Made by a program: the position numbers and the translations under genes. Shown here in pieces: positions 1-10,241 of a DNA stretch of 54,443 nt; position 1 is the first letter of the stretch; every line of letters starts with the position of its first letter. Source of the DNA: Adiantum capillus-veneris (taxonomy: Eukaryota > Streptophyta > Polypodiopsida > Polypodiales > Pteridaceae). A model generated the notes under the pieces. That model saw only the letters and a program-made list of their open reading frames with translations. It had not been told where the DNA came from and searched no databases. The stretch covers positions 1-54,443 of the forward strand of contig JABFUD020000231.1 of NCBI GenBank assembly GCA_014529385.2. Reading direction: 5' to 3'.

Positions 1-15
1 AAGCTAAAGCATAGT

Positions 16-770
16 ATGAAGCATTGGAAAGGCAAGCCGAGGCAAGCATGGCCGGATCTATGGGCAAGATTTCTTCACGACTTTCTCAAGGAGGCATCCC
101 CAGTCGAGATGGATGAGAAGTTGAAGGCGCTTAAGCAAGATGTAAGTGAAGAATTCAATCTGTTTTGGGTCATTTTGAAGAGTGTTGGGCAGAACTAGCG
201 TTAGCCATGCAGTTGGCTAATGGAGACTACTTCAAGCTGGATAAGTTCATGGCGTGTCTGCATCCCAAGGTGAGAGAAAAGTCAATTTCGAGAGCCCAGA
301 GAATTACAATGGTGCGGTAGCGATGGCCCGATCAAAGAGCAGAAAGATAAAGAAGAAGATAGAGTTGGGCGTGTCAGGCTATGAGACAATGGTCCATGTT
401 CAATCGCAAGAGAGGGGGTACACGAGAAAATCATGGAAATCGAGGTGTAGCTGTTGTGCCGCAAATTTGGGGTGCGCACGGTGCAAGATTTTTTCCGAGC
501 AGATGCAGGAGTTGCGGCTCAGTGTGATGGATAGAGGACAGCCAAGAGGAGCAAGGGCAGGGCAAGGTCGCTGCCAGGTAGATGTTACAATTGCGGAGAA
601 GAGGGGCACTATGCACCCAATTGTCCTCAATCACAGAGAGAAAGAGAGGAGGTATTTACCCGACTTTTTGGTAGAGGTCGAGGTCAAGGGCAATAACAAT
701 GGTCCAAGAGAACAAGCGGTGGAGAATCCGCAGCAAGCTCCGCCAAATGGAGGCGAGGTCCCAAGATAAA
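16..770 (+). pseudogene. gag: RE1 gag fragment with CCHC zinc knuckle
   Basis: Would encode the structural Gag protein that packages element RNA. The first 60 codons (from 16) are charged and helical, with a frameshift near 165-180 before the reading continues towards a Lys/Arg-rich stretch from 254. A classic CCHC knuckle, CYNCGEEGHYAPNC, is encoded at 583-624, in a different frame from the 171-codon open frame that overlaps it. At least two frameshifts therefore separate the parts. The N-terminal part of the capsid is missing because the window begins inside it. Confidence 0.7.
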
Positions 771-1179
771 CATTATAGGGGTGGATAAGCAGGATGTCGA
801 GGTTTTGGTCAATAAAAGGGCAAGAGTTGAGAGAGATACAAAAACAGACCGGAAACCAGAGCTCGCAAAGGCAAAGAGAACGTGTATGAAGGTAGAGAGC
901 AGCCCGAGCTTAGCAAGAGAAGGAGGCGTCACAAAATCAAACAGGCCAATTTTCAATTAGGGCATGGCTATCCTGAGTACAATATGGTGAGTGATGTTCA
1001 AAATCAAAAGGTAAACATTACTTTTGGTCAGCTGTTAGCTTTAAATCCAAAGCTAAGGAGGCAGTGGTCCACAAGTGTTAGCACCAGGCTGCCGAGAGCT
1101 AAGGGGAATGTGCAAGCAGTACGAAACATGTCTTTGAAACATGTTTTTTCCACTTGTGGATGCGATTATAGAAAAGAGG

Positions 1180-1450
1180 ATGCATGTACAAGCCTACATA
1201 GACGGTGGAGCACAGGTCTGTCATGACGAAAGCAGCCATGAGAGAAACAAGAGTCAAGGCAATAGTCAAGTCAAATGTGCACATGAGGATGTCTAACCAT
1301 ACTAAGGCCAGATGTCTGGGTTGGCTCAGGATGTAAAAGTCAAGGTGATGGGCATAGAGTGCCTGATAGACTTTTTTCGTGATGAAAACAGGGGATAATG
1401 CTTATCCAATCATTTTGGGTAGTCCATGGCTTTTGGCAATAGGTGCTAAG
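1180..1450 (+). pseudogene. RE1 retropepsin-like protease remnant
   Basis: Retroviral-type aspartic protease that would cleave the polyprotein. An active-site-like AYIDGGAQ is encoded with its Asp at 1201-1203 (families usually have D-S/T-G). The second conserved block, ILGSPWL, lies at 1412-1432 in another frame. The distance between them suits one protease domain. A stop and at least one frameshift separate them. The short Glu-rich frame that follows, to about 1738, is the linker to the RT. Confidence 0.6.
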
Positions 1451-1884
1451 CAAGATTGGAGAGCAAAGTGTTCACCTTGCTTGACAAAAGAGAGAGGAAG
1501 GCAGGTTGATTTGAAGAAAGAACAAGAGAGCAGTTCTCGTCCTATGGCAGTTAAAGATGAGGGCAATACGACGAGCTACAAGTACGAGACAAAGACGGGC
1601 TATGATGAAGGCTATACTAGCACAGAGGAAGAGGAGAGCGAGGACGACATGCTGAAGATAGATGCAGACTTATTCGGAGTCACCATAGATGACTCCCCAC
1701 CTAAAGAAGAAGGTATGCAGCCTCAAGCTCATGGTTAAGCATAGAGGAAGGTTTCAAGCATGTTGTGTGAGTCCTATCCAAATCTATTTGCGATGGAATA
1801 CAATCATTTGCGAGGTGCAAAAAGATAGAGCACAAAAGATTGTTCTTAAGGAAGGACATAGACCTAAAGCACAAAAGCTGAGGA

Positions 1885-2575
1885 GCCAAGGAAAATCCAA
1901 AAGGAGGCCCTTTGGCAGGAGATTAATAAGCTACTAGATGCTGGCATCATATTCCCTGTAATAGAGTCAGAGTGGGTCTCGCTAGTGGTTATAACCCCTA
2001 AGAAGAATGGGAAATGGAGAGTGTGTGTCGACTACAAGCCACTGAATTCCGTGACCAAGAAGAATCACTATCTATTCCCATTCCAAGACGAGATCCTAAA
2101 CCAGGTGGCTGAGCACGAAAGATACTCGATTATGGATGGATTTCAGGGTACTTTCAGATAGGGATTGCACTTGAAGACCATTGAAGACAGCATCCATATC
2201 TCCATGGGGTTGTTTTGCTTACCGCATAGGATGCCGTTCGGATTAGTGATTGCATATGCCACTTTCCAAGATTGGATGAATAGGATATTTGGTCCATACT
2301 TGGCCGTTTTATCAGGGTATTCATGGATGATATAGGCTGCTACAGTTCAAGATTGAAGCACCTATCAAAGCTGCATTTATGCTTTCAAAGGCTTGATGAA
2401 GAAGGAGGTCAGCTAAACCCCAAGAAGTGCAAGCTAGCACAACCTCGAGCGCAGCTGTTAGGTCATGTGGTTTCGCAAAGCTGTTTAGAGGCTAATCTTG
2501 AGAAGGTAAAGGAATTGGTGTTGAATGGAGCTGCCATCAGATGCTTAAGGGTTGGCTTCGTTTGTTCATAAGCTG
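1885..2575 (+). pseudogene. RE1 reverse transcriptase remnant
   Basis: The RT fingers/palm can be followed over about 220 codons: KLLDAGIIFPV, WRVCVDYKPLNS, a MPFGL-like MPFGLV, and the catalytic box FMDD at 2320-2331. This is followed by the thumb blocks LNPKKCKLAQ and LLGHVVSQ. Catalytic Asp residues are present, but the frame changes near 2150-2210 and there is an in-frame stop before the thumb, so no functional enzyme is made. The order after protease and before integrase is Ty3/gypsy. Confidence 0.85.
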
Positions 2576-2645
2576 AAGTATCTATCATGTTTCTTTTGGA
2601 TGCTATCGCAATATGTGCATCCTCTTCAAAAGAGGGCTTAGCAGA

Positions 2646-2708
2646 TGCATGGTTATGAATGGGATGGAGAAGCTCAGAAGGCTTCTCCATCCCATTCATA
2701 ACCATGCA
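2646..2708. repeat. Perfect 28-bp inverted repeat (hairpin), 7-bp loop
   Basis: Arms 2646-2673 and 2681-2708 are exact reverse complements, with spacer TCAGAAG. The repeat lies just after the RT thumb where RNase H should start, so it has replaced or disrupted that region. Confidence 0.95.
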
Positions 2709-2710
2709 CC

Positions 2711-2827
2711 TGCCAGCGGTATGTCCCCCCAATTGAGAGGACGACTTTTATGTGTCTATGACGGTGTCAATTGCCAGCGGTATGTCCCCCCAATCGAGAG
2801 GACGACTTTTATGTGTTTATGATGGTG
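2711..2827. repeat. 61-bp tandem duplication
   Basis: Two copies start at 2711 and 2772, each beginning TGCCAGCGGTATGTCCCCCC. They differ at only a few positions over about 56 bp. The repeat begins two bases after the hairpin, and both fall in the broken RNase H region. Confidence 0.9.
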
Positions 2828-2828
2828 G

Positions 2829-3300
2829 GCACAGTTGCTATATGAGCGGTTCTACTGCAAAAGGTAGGGAGGAGCTACAAACCGATATACTTGGAGAGCA
2901 AGGTGATTAGCCCAGGAGAGGCTACCTACAACAAGTTTAGGGTGATTATGCAGATAGGAGACTCTAAAGGAGATTGAAGGTTTTGGGGTCAATTGGGTAT
3001 CAGGAGGGTTGTCTAAGCTGCAAAAAGAAGACTGGTGCAAAAGGCCCGCAAATTCACACTGGTAGGTGAGGATCTCATGAACTATGGATCTGATGGAGTG
3101 CTTAGAAAGGTGTTGTACAAAGAAGAGATAGGAATGGTGCTAGAGCAATGCACGAAGAAAGTGGACATTAGGGCAAAGACCAGGTTTTGTTTGAGTGCTT
3201 AGAGCAGGTTTTTGGTGGCCTTCCATTGTGAAGGACATACATTACTGGTGCAAGACATGTCACGAGTGTCAAACTATAGGTGAAAGATGACTGATAGCGG
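2829..3300 (+). pseudogene. RE1 RNase H / integrase zinc-finger remnant
   Basis: By position this is the RNase H to HHCC interval of pol. Translation gives fragments such as LMNYGSDGVLRKVLY and a KARKFTLV stretch, of the kind that precedes the integrase HHCC finger. They are interrupted by several stops and frame changes. No intact RNase H catalytic motif can be read. The assignment rests mainly on order between RT and integrase. Confidence 0.4.
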
Positions 3301-3309
3301 AGTCACAAG

Positions 3310-4250
3310 GCGCCATCATTGCACAAAGTGCTTTCGAGAAGTGGGGTCTGGATGCCATAGGTCCTCTCCCAAAGTCTACGAGCGGTAAAAAGTACGCGGT
3401 GGTAGCCATTGACTACCTTACAAGATGGGTCAAGGCCAAAGCAGTGAAAGAAGTAAATGCTAATGTGGTGGCTCAGTTTGTGTTTGATAACATCTATTGC
3501 TGTTTTGGTGTTCCATGGGTGTTAGTTTTTGATAGGGTCAGCGGTTTAGAAGCAAGCTTATGAGTGCATTAGTGGAAAAGCTAAAAATTCAGCATCGGTT
3601 TTCCTCGCCCTATCACCCCCAATGCAATGGTCTAGTCGAGAGTGCTAATGGGCAAATCGTCAAGATGTTGACAAAATATGTATACAAATAGGAAGCTCAG
3701 TGGGAAACAAATCTAGAGAAGTGTCTGTGGGCATATAGAACGTCCTATAAAGTAGCTATAAATTTCACTCCAATCGAGCTAGTCTATGGTAAGGAGGTTG
3801 TGTTGCCGATGCATGCGCAACTAGGTGCTTTGAAGGGTATGTGGCGTGTCAATGCCACTCAACAAGGGGTTCTACATGATCGGATAGCCAGTTTAGAAGC
3901 TTTGCAGATGGACAAAGAGGCAGCGACAGACTACTATGTGAAACAAAGAGAGAAGCGGGTTGCCAAGTTCAATCAGAACCTGCCAGACAAGAAGATAGAG
4001 GAAGGAGACTTGGTCATGAAGTACGAAAGCTACCTGGATTTCACACTCTAGAAGAAGTTCGAGAAGAAGTGGACAGGTCCATATAAAGTGCAAAAAGCCT
4101 TTCCGAATGGGACCTATCAGCTGGTAAGAGTAAATGGCAAGCTTCTTAGGAATAGGGTGAATGGTGTGCGGCTCAAACTGTATTTTGATAGGGATTTAGT
4201 GCCCGAGGTGCAGCAAATTGTAGTCAAGGGGGGTGGGCAACCCACCTAAA
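3310..4250 (+). pseudogene. RE1 integrase catalytic core and C-terminus
   Basis: Would insert element cDNA into the host chromosome. DDE core: first Asp in VVAIDYLTRW (codon 3411-3413), second Asp in VLVFDR (3531-3533), Glu in NGLVESANG (3638-3640), with roughly the expected 35-codon gap after allowing one small frameshift near 3540. Downstream are the conserved W-AYRTSYK and TPIELVYGKE blocks, then a coiled region in the 83-codon frame at 3800-4051. The C-terminal KKWTGPYKV block and NGVRLKLYFD follow, ending at a stop near 4247. No chromodomain is seen. Confidence 0.8.
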
Positions 4251-5440
4251 GCATGCGGTGTGCGAGAGAAAGGAGATAAAGCTTTTGTACATAGCCTATA
4301 CATACAATTATGGTTTTGCGAATGCTTTTAATCGTCAGTTTGGTGTGCCAGTTTTAAAGTTTTGTACATATGCTTTTGGTCAAACATAAATGTTCGACGA
4401 GGGGGCTGGGCAATGATGGTGTAGCCAAAGTTGGTCGAAGCTAGGAGATAGTCTATGCCAAGCAAAGGCGGTAGGCAGGTGCATGCAGAAGGCTAGGACA
4501 GGTACCAAAGCCCTAGGCAGCCAAAGGATAGTAGAAAAGTATACCTGAGGCGGGTTTTTAGGCCAACAGTGCTGCGAGACGGTCCAGATGAGATGGCAGA
4601 TGAAGATGTCCAAAATGCCAAGTAAGTGTCCTAAAATGTATTGTTCAGTGTGCTCTAGAAGCTGGTCCAATTGGCTCGTCAAATGGAGCCCCGGTGTGCA
4701 AGATACTGAAGTTTAAAGGTAGCGTCTGTAGCAGATCCCCGACAGACAGGGCAACTAGGGACAGGTGGGCCAGGCAAGTGCCAGTGGATGGATGTGTAGT
4801 GCTTGAGTTACGAGCATGCCGGTATTCTTGGATTGCGAATCGGAGCTCTGCATAGCAAGTTAAGGCCATCAGAAGATTTTTCGGGGTCGGGTCTGAGCCC
4901 ATTTGACCGCACTGGAGAATGCGCCATTGGCATTTTTTTAGCCTCACCAAGGTTCTCGGTGATAGTGTACATCATGTGGAGCTAACATGAATCGACGGTT
5001 CGTCCATCGGATGCTCGGTCGGTGAGATACAACAAGATGAAGTTGGGAGCATTTGGCAGTGAAAGGTTTGCAAATGATTTTCTCGTTTTTTGGCGGCCTC
5101 GAATAGCGGGCTCAGAAGGATTGGAAGGCAGTGAGATTTTCTCAGCCCGAGACTGACACGATGGAAATCTGGCGGAGCTTTACGGCTTGGAAATCTGACC
5201 CCGGACCGAAAGATTGCAAAGCCTTTGAAGTGAGGGGGTGAGAAAAGCTTTTTAAGGGGAAAAAAAAGTGACCATGGAGATTACCCTAAGAGGGGGTACC
5301 CCCAGCAATCACCACATGGCAGTAGGTTGATCCCATATGCATTGGAAAGGAAGAACTTATAGGGGTATTTAACCCAAAGGGAAACCCCCCATTGGACATG
5401 TAAGGCGTGAAGAGTGTTAGGAAATAAGACGTAGCTAAAT
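4251..5440 (+). other. Non-coding region after RE1 pol
   Basis: No domain-like frame. It should hold the RE1 3' untranslated region, polypurine tract and start of the 3' LTR. A purine-rich run lies near 5235-5275, but no convincing LTR start beside it could be proved. Confidence 0.4.
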
Positions 5441-5500
5441 AGATTTTTGAGTAGATTACTTAATGGAGAGAGATAGATTTCACACAGAAGAGATTATAGA

Positions 5501-5512
<12 letters not shown>

Positions 5513-5538
<26 letters not shown>
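5513..5538. repeat. (AG)n microsatellite
   Basis: About 13 uninterrupted AG units. It is followed by a CACCCAATGTGGGCTACGTC block that reads like plant LTR sequence. Confidence 0.9.
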
Positions 5539-5542
<4 letters not shown>

Positions 5543-6917
5543 CACGATATACGTGGTTCACCCAATGTGGGCTACGTCCACGGGAAAGCAGCCACTCAAT
5601 GGCTTTAGCACTTCAAAAGAAGAAGTAGTTTACAAAGGGAATAAACCCTTAATAGAGCTCCCGCCTTGCTTCACTCTCACCACCTCACACTCACCTTGTT
5701 GCATCAACTTCACACTATAAAATGTGTGTAGAAATGGCCTCCTTTTATGGGCCAAAAGGGCTGCCCTCTCTTATGAGAGGCAGCCATGTGTAGCCGCCCT
5801 TGTGCGAATAAGTCCAAATCGGACCCTCCAATCCGCCCATGTGTGGCCGCCCTTGAGAAGACAAGTCCGCTTTTGAATTCGGCCACCAGCCATTGAATCC
5901 GGCCACCGGCCACCGGTCATTGACTTCTGACCACCAGCCACCGGCCAACCGACCGGTTGTTTTCCGACCACTTTCCGGTCGCCGTCCGGCCATAAAATTC
6001 CGGCGAGGGAAAAAAAAAAGTCCCGGGGACCTCCGTCCCCGAAGCCCCTAAAGTTGCCCCTGATTCTTGTCCGTGAAAATTTTGGTTTCCGGTGAGTGAT
6101 TTTCCTTCACGCACGATGGCTTCTCCTCATAATGGGGGCCTTACAAATGTGCGCTTTTACCACAGAAAATTACAAGGGTAAATCAGGCTCCATACTTAAC
6201 AAAAGGGAGCTCCCTCTAGCGTTTGGCGATGGCTGCCGCCCATTGGGCGCTGCTCTGGTTGTTCACGACGGCGCGGGGCAATTTTGGCCGACAAGTGGCG
6301 GCGCCAAGCGCTTGCGCCCGTGAGAGAAGAGAGGAGGAGGCGGTGCTGCCATCCCGCAGAGTGCTGATGTGGCATTTGGCCGTTAAGGGGTCGATCCTGT
6401 GCATGCTGGGGTCCAATTCTTGAAGGCAAGGGAGGAAGACATTAGTGACGTCGCTAATGCCTCCTCGATGCATGGAAAGGGGAGATCCCGTGGAGTGCAA
6501 GAGAGAAAGGGATCTCGAGGGCTGCCGGGTGTACAAAGCAAGGGCACACGGGCCACTCCACGGCCAAGACCAAAGAGGAAAGGCCGGACACTGCGGAACC
6601 AAAATGAGTAGGAAAGAGAGAGAGCTCGAGTACGGCCAGGAGGGCCAAGTGCAAGGTGACCAAGAGGGAGGTCGAGTGTAAAGGATGAGCCCACTTCAAG
6701 GCAAGGTAGAGCAAAGGTAAGGCCGAGCCAAATGAAGAGAGGAAAATAGAGAGGGAGGACGCTGGTAAAGGATAGGTCAAAAGAGCCGGACAAAAGATGG
6801 CCAAGGGTCAAAGCTAGGATAAAAGATCAATGCAAAATGGTAGCCCCAAAGGGGTAAAAATGAAGGAGAAAAAATAAAAAATAAAGAGAATCCAAGGGGC
6901 AATAGCAACCTTGCTAA

Positions 6918-6919
<2 letters not shown>

Positions 6920-6951
<32 letters not shown>
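6920..6951. repeat. Homopolymer, 32 C
   Basis: Uninterrupted run of C. It is a likely place for sequencing or assembly length error, and the small Gly-rich frame across it is an artefact of the run. Confidence 0.95.
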
Positions 6952-6953
<2 letters not shown>

Positions 6954-7070
6954 GTGCAAAAGAGAGAGGAAGAGAGAAGATAGAGTAAAGCGGTTTTCCC
7001 CTCCTAAAAATGCCAAATCAAGGTGCCAGATGGACCAATTAAACTGTAAATTCCAAAATTAAGACCCCCC

Positions 7071-7077
7071 TATAAAA
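7071..7077 (+). promoter_or_regulatory. TATA-box-like TATAAAA
   Basis: TATAAAA directly follows a C-rich tract. If the surrounding block is an LTR this would be its promoter. Only the motif is seen. Confidence 0.25.
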
Positions 7078-7230
7078 GTCAAAATTGGAAATTAGGGGCT
7101 TTTTTGGTGCCGTTTGAAGCGTGCAAAGTGGAGTTCTCTGACAAGCTAGCCCCTTTGTAACTTTTTCTTGAAAATGGCTATAGTGATGACAGTGCAAGCC
7201 AATGTACATGCCTTTTGAAATGCAATCAAG

Positions 7231-7590
7231 CCACTGTTGCCCCATCTTGTTGTTGTTTCCCCTTCCCCCCTTCTCTTTCTCCTGCTTTCATGTGTCCCCT
7301 CGGTGCCGACCGTGTGGAAGTGTGTGCCCCCCCGGACCGACGGTGTTTTGTGTGAGAGAGAGAGGTTGAGTGGCTGTGAGTGTGTGTAAGGGTGGAGACA
7401 GACCGTGGGAGTAGGTATGCGTTGTGTGGTGGATTTGTGGAGTGTGTGAGCAGTAGAAATTGGGTAGGCGGTGGTAAGCTAGTGTAAGGCGTGTTTGTGA
7501 AGGTATTTTCCGAGAGGATAGGGGTGTTGTGGATACCGTGAGCTATAGAGAGGCTTTTGTGTTTGTGTCGAGCGTGTTCTCCCATTTCCC
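7231..7590. other. Unassigned 360 bp left of RE2
   Basis: GT-rich on the + strand, with no domain on either strand. The RE2 coding similarity stops near 7590-7600, so this is the other side of RE2's truncation point. Confidence 0.4.
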
Positions 7591-8980
7591 CTCTCCAACG
7601 CTTCAGTCCACTCAATGTGTGTAATCAAGCTATACATGGGTTTTGCAATTATAGCGTACATGTAATGAACCGTCTATAATATCCATAATGTCCCATAAAG
7701 GCTTGAACCCCCTTGATTGTTGGGTATAAGCAAATCAACAATAACATGAATTTTATCCATATCAGTAGCTATGCCATTTTTAGATACTATATGTCCAATA
7801 ATTTTTCCTTGTCTACCCATGAATGTGCACTTTTTAGGATTTAAGAAAATCCTATAAAGTCCACATTTTTTGAATACCCTTTTGAGGTGTTCAAAATAAT
7901 CAACCCGGATTGATGAATGTATGCATAGATCATTCATATATACTTCCAAGAATTTCCTAAGATAACCCGATAGACAAAAATACCGCATTCTATTGCAAAA
8001 GCAGTTTTATGCTGATCTTTTGGGTAAACCAAAAGTTGATTGTATCTTGAAAAGCCATCTAAGAAGTTGTAGGCTTATTTTCCTACAAATCTTTCTAAAA
8101 CATGCTCAGTGATTGGAAGAGGAAAGTTGTCTCTAATGGTAGCTGCATTCACTTTCTTGAGGTTGACACACACTCATAATTTTCCATTCATCTTGGGTAC
8201 TTTCACAATTGATGAATGTATGCATAGATCATTCATATATACTTCCAAGAATTTCCTAAGATAACCCGATAGACAAAAATACCGCATTCTGTTGCAAAAG
8301 CAGTTTTATGCTGATCTTTTGGGTAAACCAAAAGTTGATTGTATCTTGAAAAGCCATCTAAGAAGTTGTAGGCTTATTTTCCTACAAATCTTTCTAAAAC
8401 ATGCTCAGTGATTGGAAGAGGAAAGTTGTCTCTAATGGTAGCTGCATTCACTTTCTTGAGGTTGACACACACTCATAATTTTCCATTCATCTTGGGTACT
8501 TTCACAATTGGAGACACCCAATCTGTGTGTTCAATTTCATAAATGAATTCGACTTCCTTTAGTTTTTCAATCTCTTTATTATCTTCTTGGAAAATGTTTC
8601 ATTATATGTGTATGGCCTTTGTCTACTTGGTTTTGCATCATCTCTCATGGGTATGGTGTGTTGACAGATTTCTGGATCAGCACCCTTGAGATCCTTGCAC
8701 ACCCAAGTAAAGATATCTCGGTACTCTTTCAACAAGCTTAACAAAAGCTCTTCTTCGTAATCTGTTAGGTCATTTGCAATGTAGGCAGTCCTAGGCTCTT
8801 CCCCTCGTTCAACCAAATCTATCTTTTTTGCGTTTTCAGGCCCTTCATAGGACTTGCCTTGTTTTTGTTGTTCTTTAACAGGTTGTTCGACAATGATTTT
8901 CCAATCTTGGAGAGTATATTTTTTGTAGTGGGATGGAACACTCATTACATTTTTACCATCCTCTTTTGTGGTTACCATTT
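7591..8980 (-). pseudogene. RE2 reverse transcriptase, with internal duplication
   Basis: The 139-codon frame at 8559-8978 is the region just before RT, with EYRDIFTW, GADPEICQHTIPM and KPSRQRPYTYN. The palm follows: DGFSRYNQ, YPKDQHKTAFA, then the catalytic box YMND at 7929-7940, where Y-x-D-D is expected (second position Asn instead of Asp). After this come LNPKKCTFMG, IGHIVSKNGI, a FMGHYGYYRRFI block near 7660-7690 and the connection IAKPMYSLITHIEWTEA. A 299-bp tandem duplication shifts the frame. The altered catalytic residue and the duplication both predict an inactive enzyme. Confidence 0.85.
7909..8507. repeat. 299-bp tandem duplication inside RE2 RT
   Basis: Copies begin at 7909 and 8208. 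I see one difference (A at 7992, G at 8291), so the duplication is young. The word ATTG occurs at both outer ends and at the junction, giving 4-bp microhomology. The period is not a multiple of three. Confidence 0.95.
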
Positions 8981-9873
8981 CGGTTGTATATATCTCCTTT
9001 AGAGATTTTTTTCAACTCTTGATACTTCTTTTTCCACTCAACTTGTGTCATGGTTGACTCCTTTTCCTGTTTTTTTGGTTTTGCTTGAGTATCCTTCCTC
9101 GTTTTTCTCGATGTTTTCAACATTTTTGGATTTTTGTTTAAAGGATATCTGCCAGTGATTTTGTCCTTGACACAATCATGTGTATCTATTTGCATCAGGA
9201 ACTGTGTTCTACTGGAGACTAATGGCATAGGTTTAGCTTTCACATTTTTGGTGTTCCTTTTTCGTCTATACCATTTCAGTCTTCTCGATTTCTGGTTAGG
9301 AAAGTCAAAAAACTTTTCCTCCCCTCCTTTCATAAGTAGCTTAGCTCTCACATGTTCTTTTTTTGACCCCGAATCTTCTGAGGTAGTTGAGTGTTCTTCT
9401 AACTCATCTGTTGCATCGTAGTAGAGGTCTGAAAAGACTTGTTGAGTTTTCATCAAGTCCTTGGGTTTCTTAGTTTCATCTTCAATGTAGAGGGTTGAAA
9501 TCATTTGGATGGAAATTATGTCATAGCCTTCCTCATTGCAAAATTGAGTAGGGATAGACATATTCACACATACATCCATTGTCGCTAAAATTTGAGTCCA
9601 CTCGAATGGCTCAAACAAATGCTATGGAAAGGGTTCAAGTATATAGGCTTCATCGGTGCAATCCCTTTCTAAGATATATTCTTCCCGTTTTAAACTTTCG
9701 TTTTTTGAAGCTCCACACATCCAAATAGGAGTGTCTTTGTTCAACCATGATGGAAGCTTAGTTTCAGCCAAAGAGACTAAATCGAACTCTTGTATGGGCG
9801 TTTTCATGACATCTCTATAAGTGTGATCTTTTAGATTAACCCTTGTTATAGATCCCACTTGCTTCAAGTACAA
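8953..9873 (-). pseudogene. RE2 protease-RT linker
   Basis: Two open stretches (8953-9618 and 9622-9873, 221 and 83 codons) are separated by one stop and encode a Lys/Glu-rich, non-domain polypeptide. Position between the retropepsin block (left end about 9880) and RT identifies it as the inter-domain part of the gag-pol polyprotein. No catalytic motif is seen. Runs such as KKWYQEL-like Lys-rich helices suggest an extended or coiled linker. Long linkers are known in Tat/Athila-like polyproteins. Confidence 0.55.
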
Positions 9874-9879
9874 ATAATT

Positions 9880-10241
9880 GTTTCCCCAATCTTGGATAAG
9901 TTGTGCTTGTCACATGAAAGGTCTTCCCAATATGATTTCGTAATTGAGTTTTTTCCCAAAGTCTTCTACTATGGCAAAAGTATGTTGATATTTAATCCCA
10001 CAGGAATTGACTATCACTTTTTCAAGCAGTCTTAAGGGTCTTTCAATGTGTCCATCAGCCAATTGCAATTTCATTCGAGTTTGTCTAATGGCTGGCTATC
10101 CCCAGGATTCCTATACTGCTATTGCGGCTATGGCTATGCCTGCTCCACTATCCAGTATTGCCATGGTTTCAATGTCATTATATTTCACTGGAAGGGTGGT
10201 GTTTCCTTATTCCATTCTCCAAATTTGTTCCTTGGAACATA
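9880..10241 (-). pseudogene. RE2 retropepsin-like protease
   Basis: Active-site block AILDSGAGIA is encoded on the - strand with its Asp codon at 10150-10152, giving the canonical D-S-G. The second conserved block IILGRPF is at about 9917-9936. The spacing is normal for a retropepsin. A TGA directly after ILGRPFM, and further stops before the active site, break the frame. It would process the Gag-Pol polyprotein. It follows the long gag frames without a gap. Confidence 0.75.

Larger units (their letters stand above)
1..5400 (+). mobile_element. RE1: decayed Ty3/gypsy retrotransposon, left end outside window
   Basis: Gag, protease, reverse transcriptase and integrase remnants occur in that order on the + strand, which is Ty3/gypsy order. 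The integrase core phrase VAIDYLTRWVKAKAV is of the type usual in Tat/Athila-like (non-chromodomain) elements; that lineage call is from family knowledge. Every domain is broken by stops or frameshifts, so the copy is dead. The 5' LTR and start of gag lie left of the window. The right boundary is not certain: coding similarity ends near 4250 and the rest is non-coding 3' region or LTR. Confidence 0.8.
5541..7230. other. GC-rich non-coding block, possible LTR
   Basis: Short open frames on both strands here show no domain and look like chance frames in GC-rich DNA. About 5747-6010 is rich in repeated CCGGCCACC / GGCCGCCCTT words. TATA-like sites occur near 5715 and at 7071-7077. Placed after RE1 and before RE2, it could be RE1's long 3' LTR, but no second copy is present in the window for comparison. 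Confidence 0.35.

Noticed and set aside
2646-2708. microRNA precursor
   Set aside because: The stem is perfect, with no bulges, and sits in a decayed pol gene. Without small-RNA data a foldback duplication is the simpler reading.
6216-6811. Frames of 116-142 codons on the - strand in the GC-rich block
   Set aside because: Several overlapping frames exist on both strands, as expected from few stops in GC-rich DNA. No motif and no continuity beyond the block.
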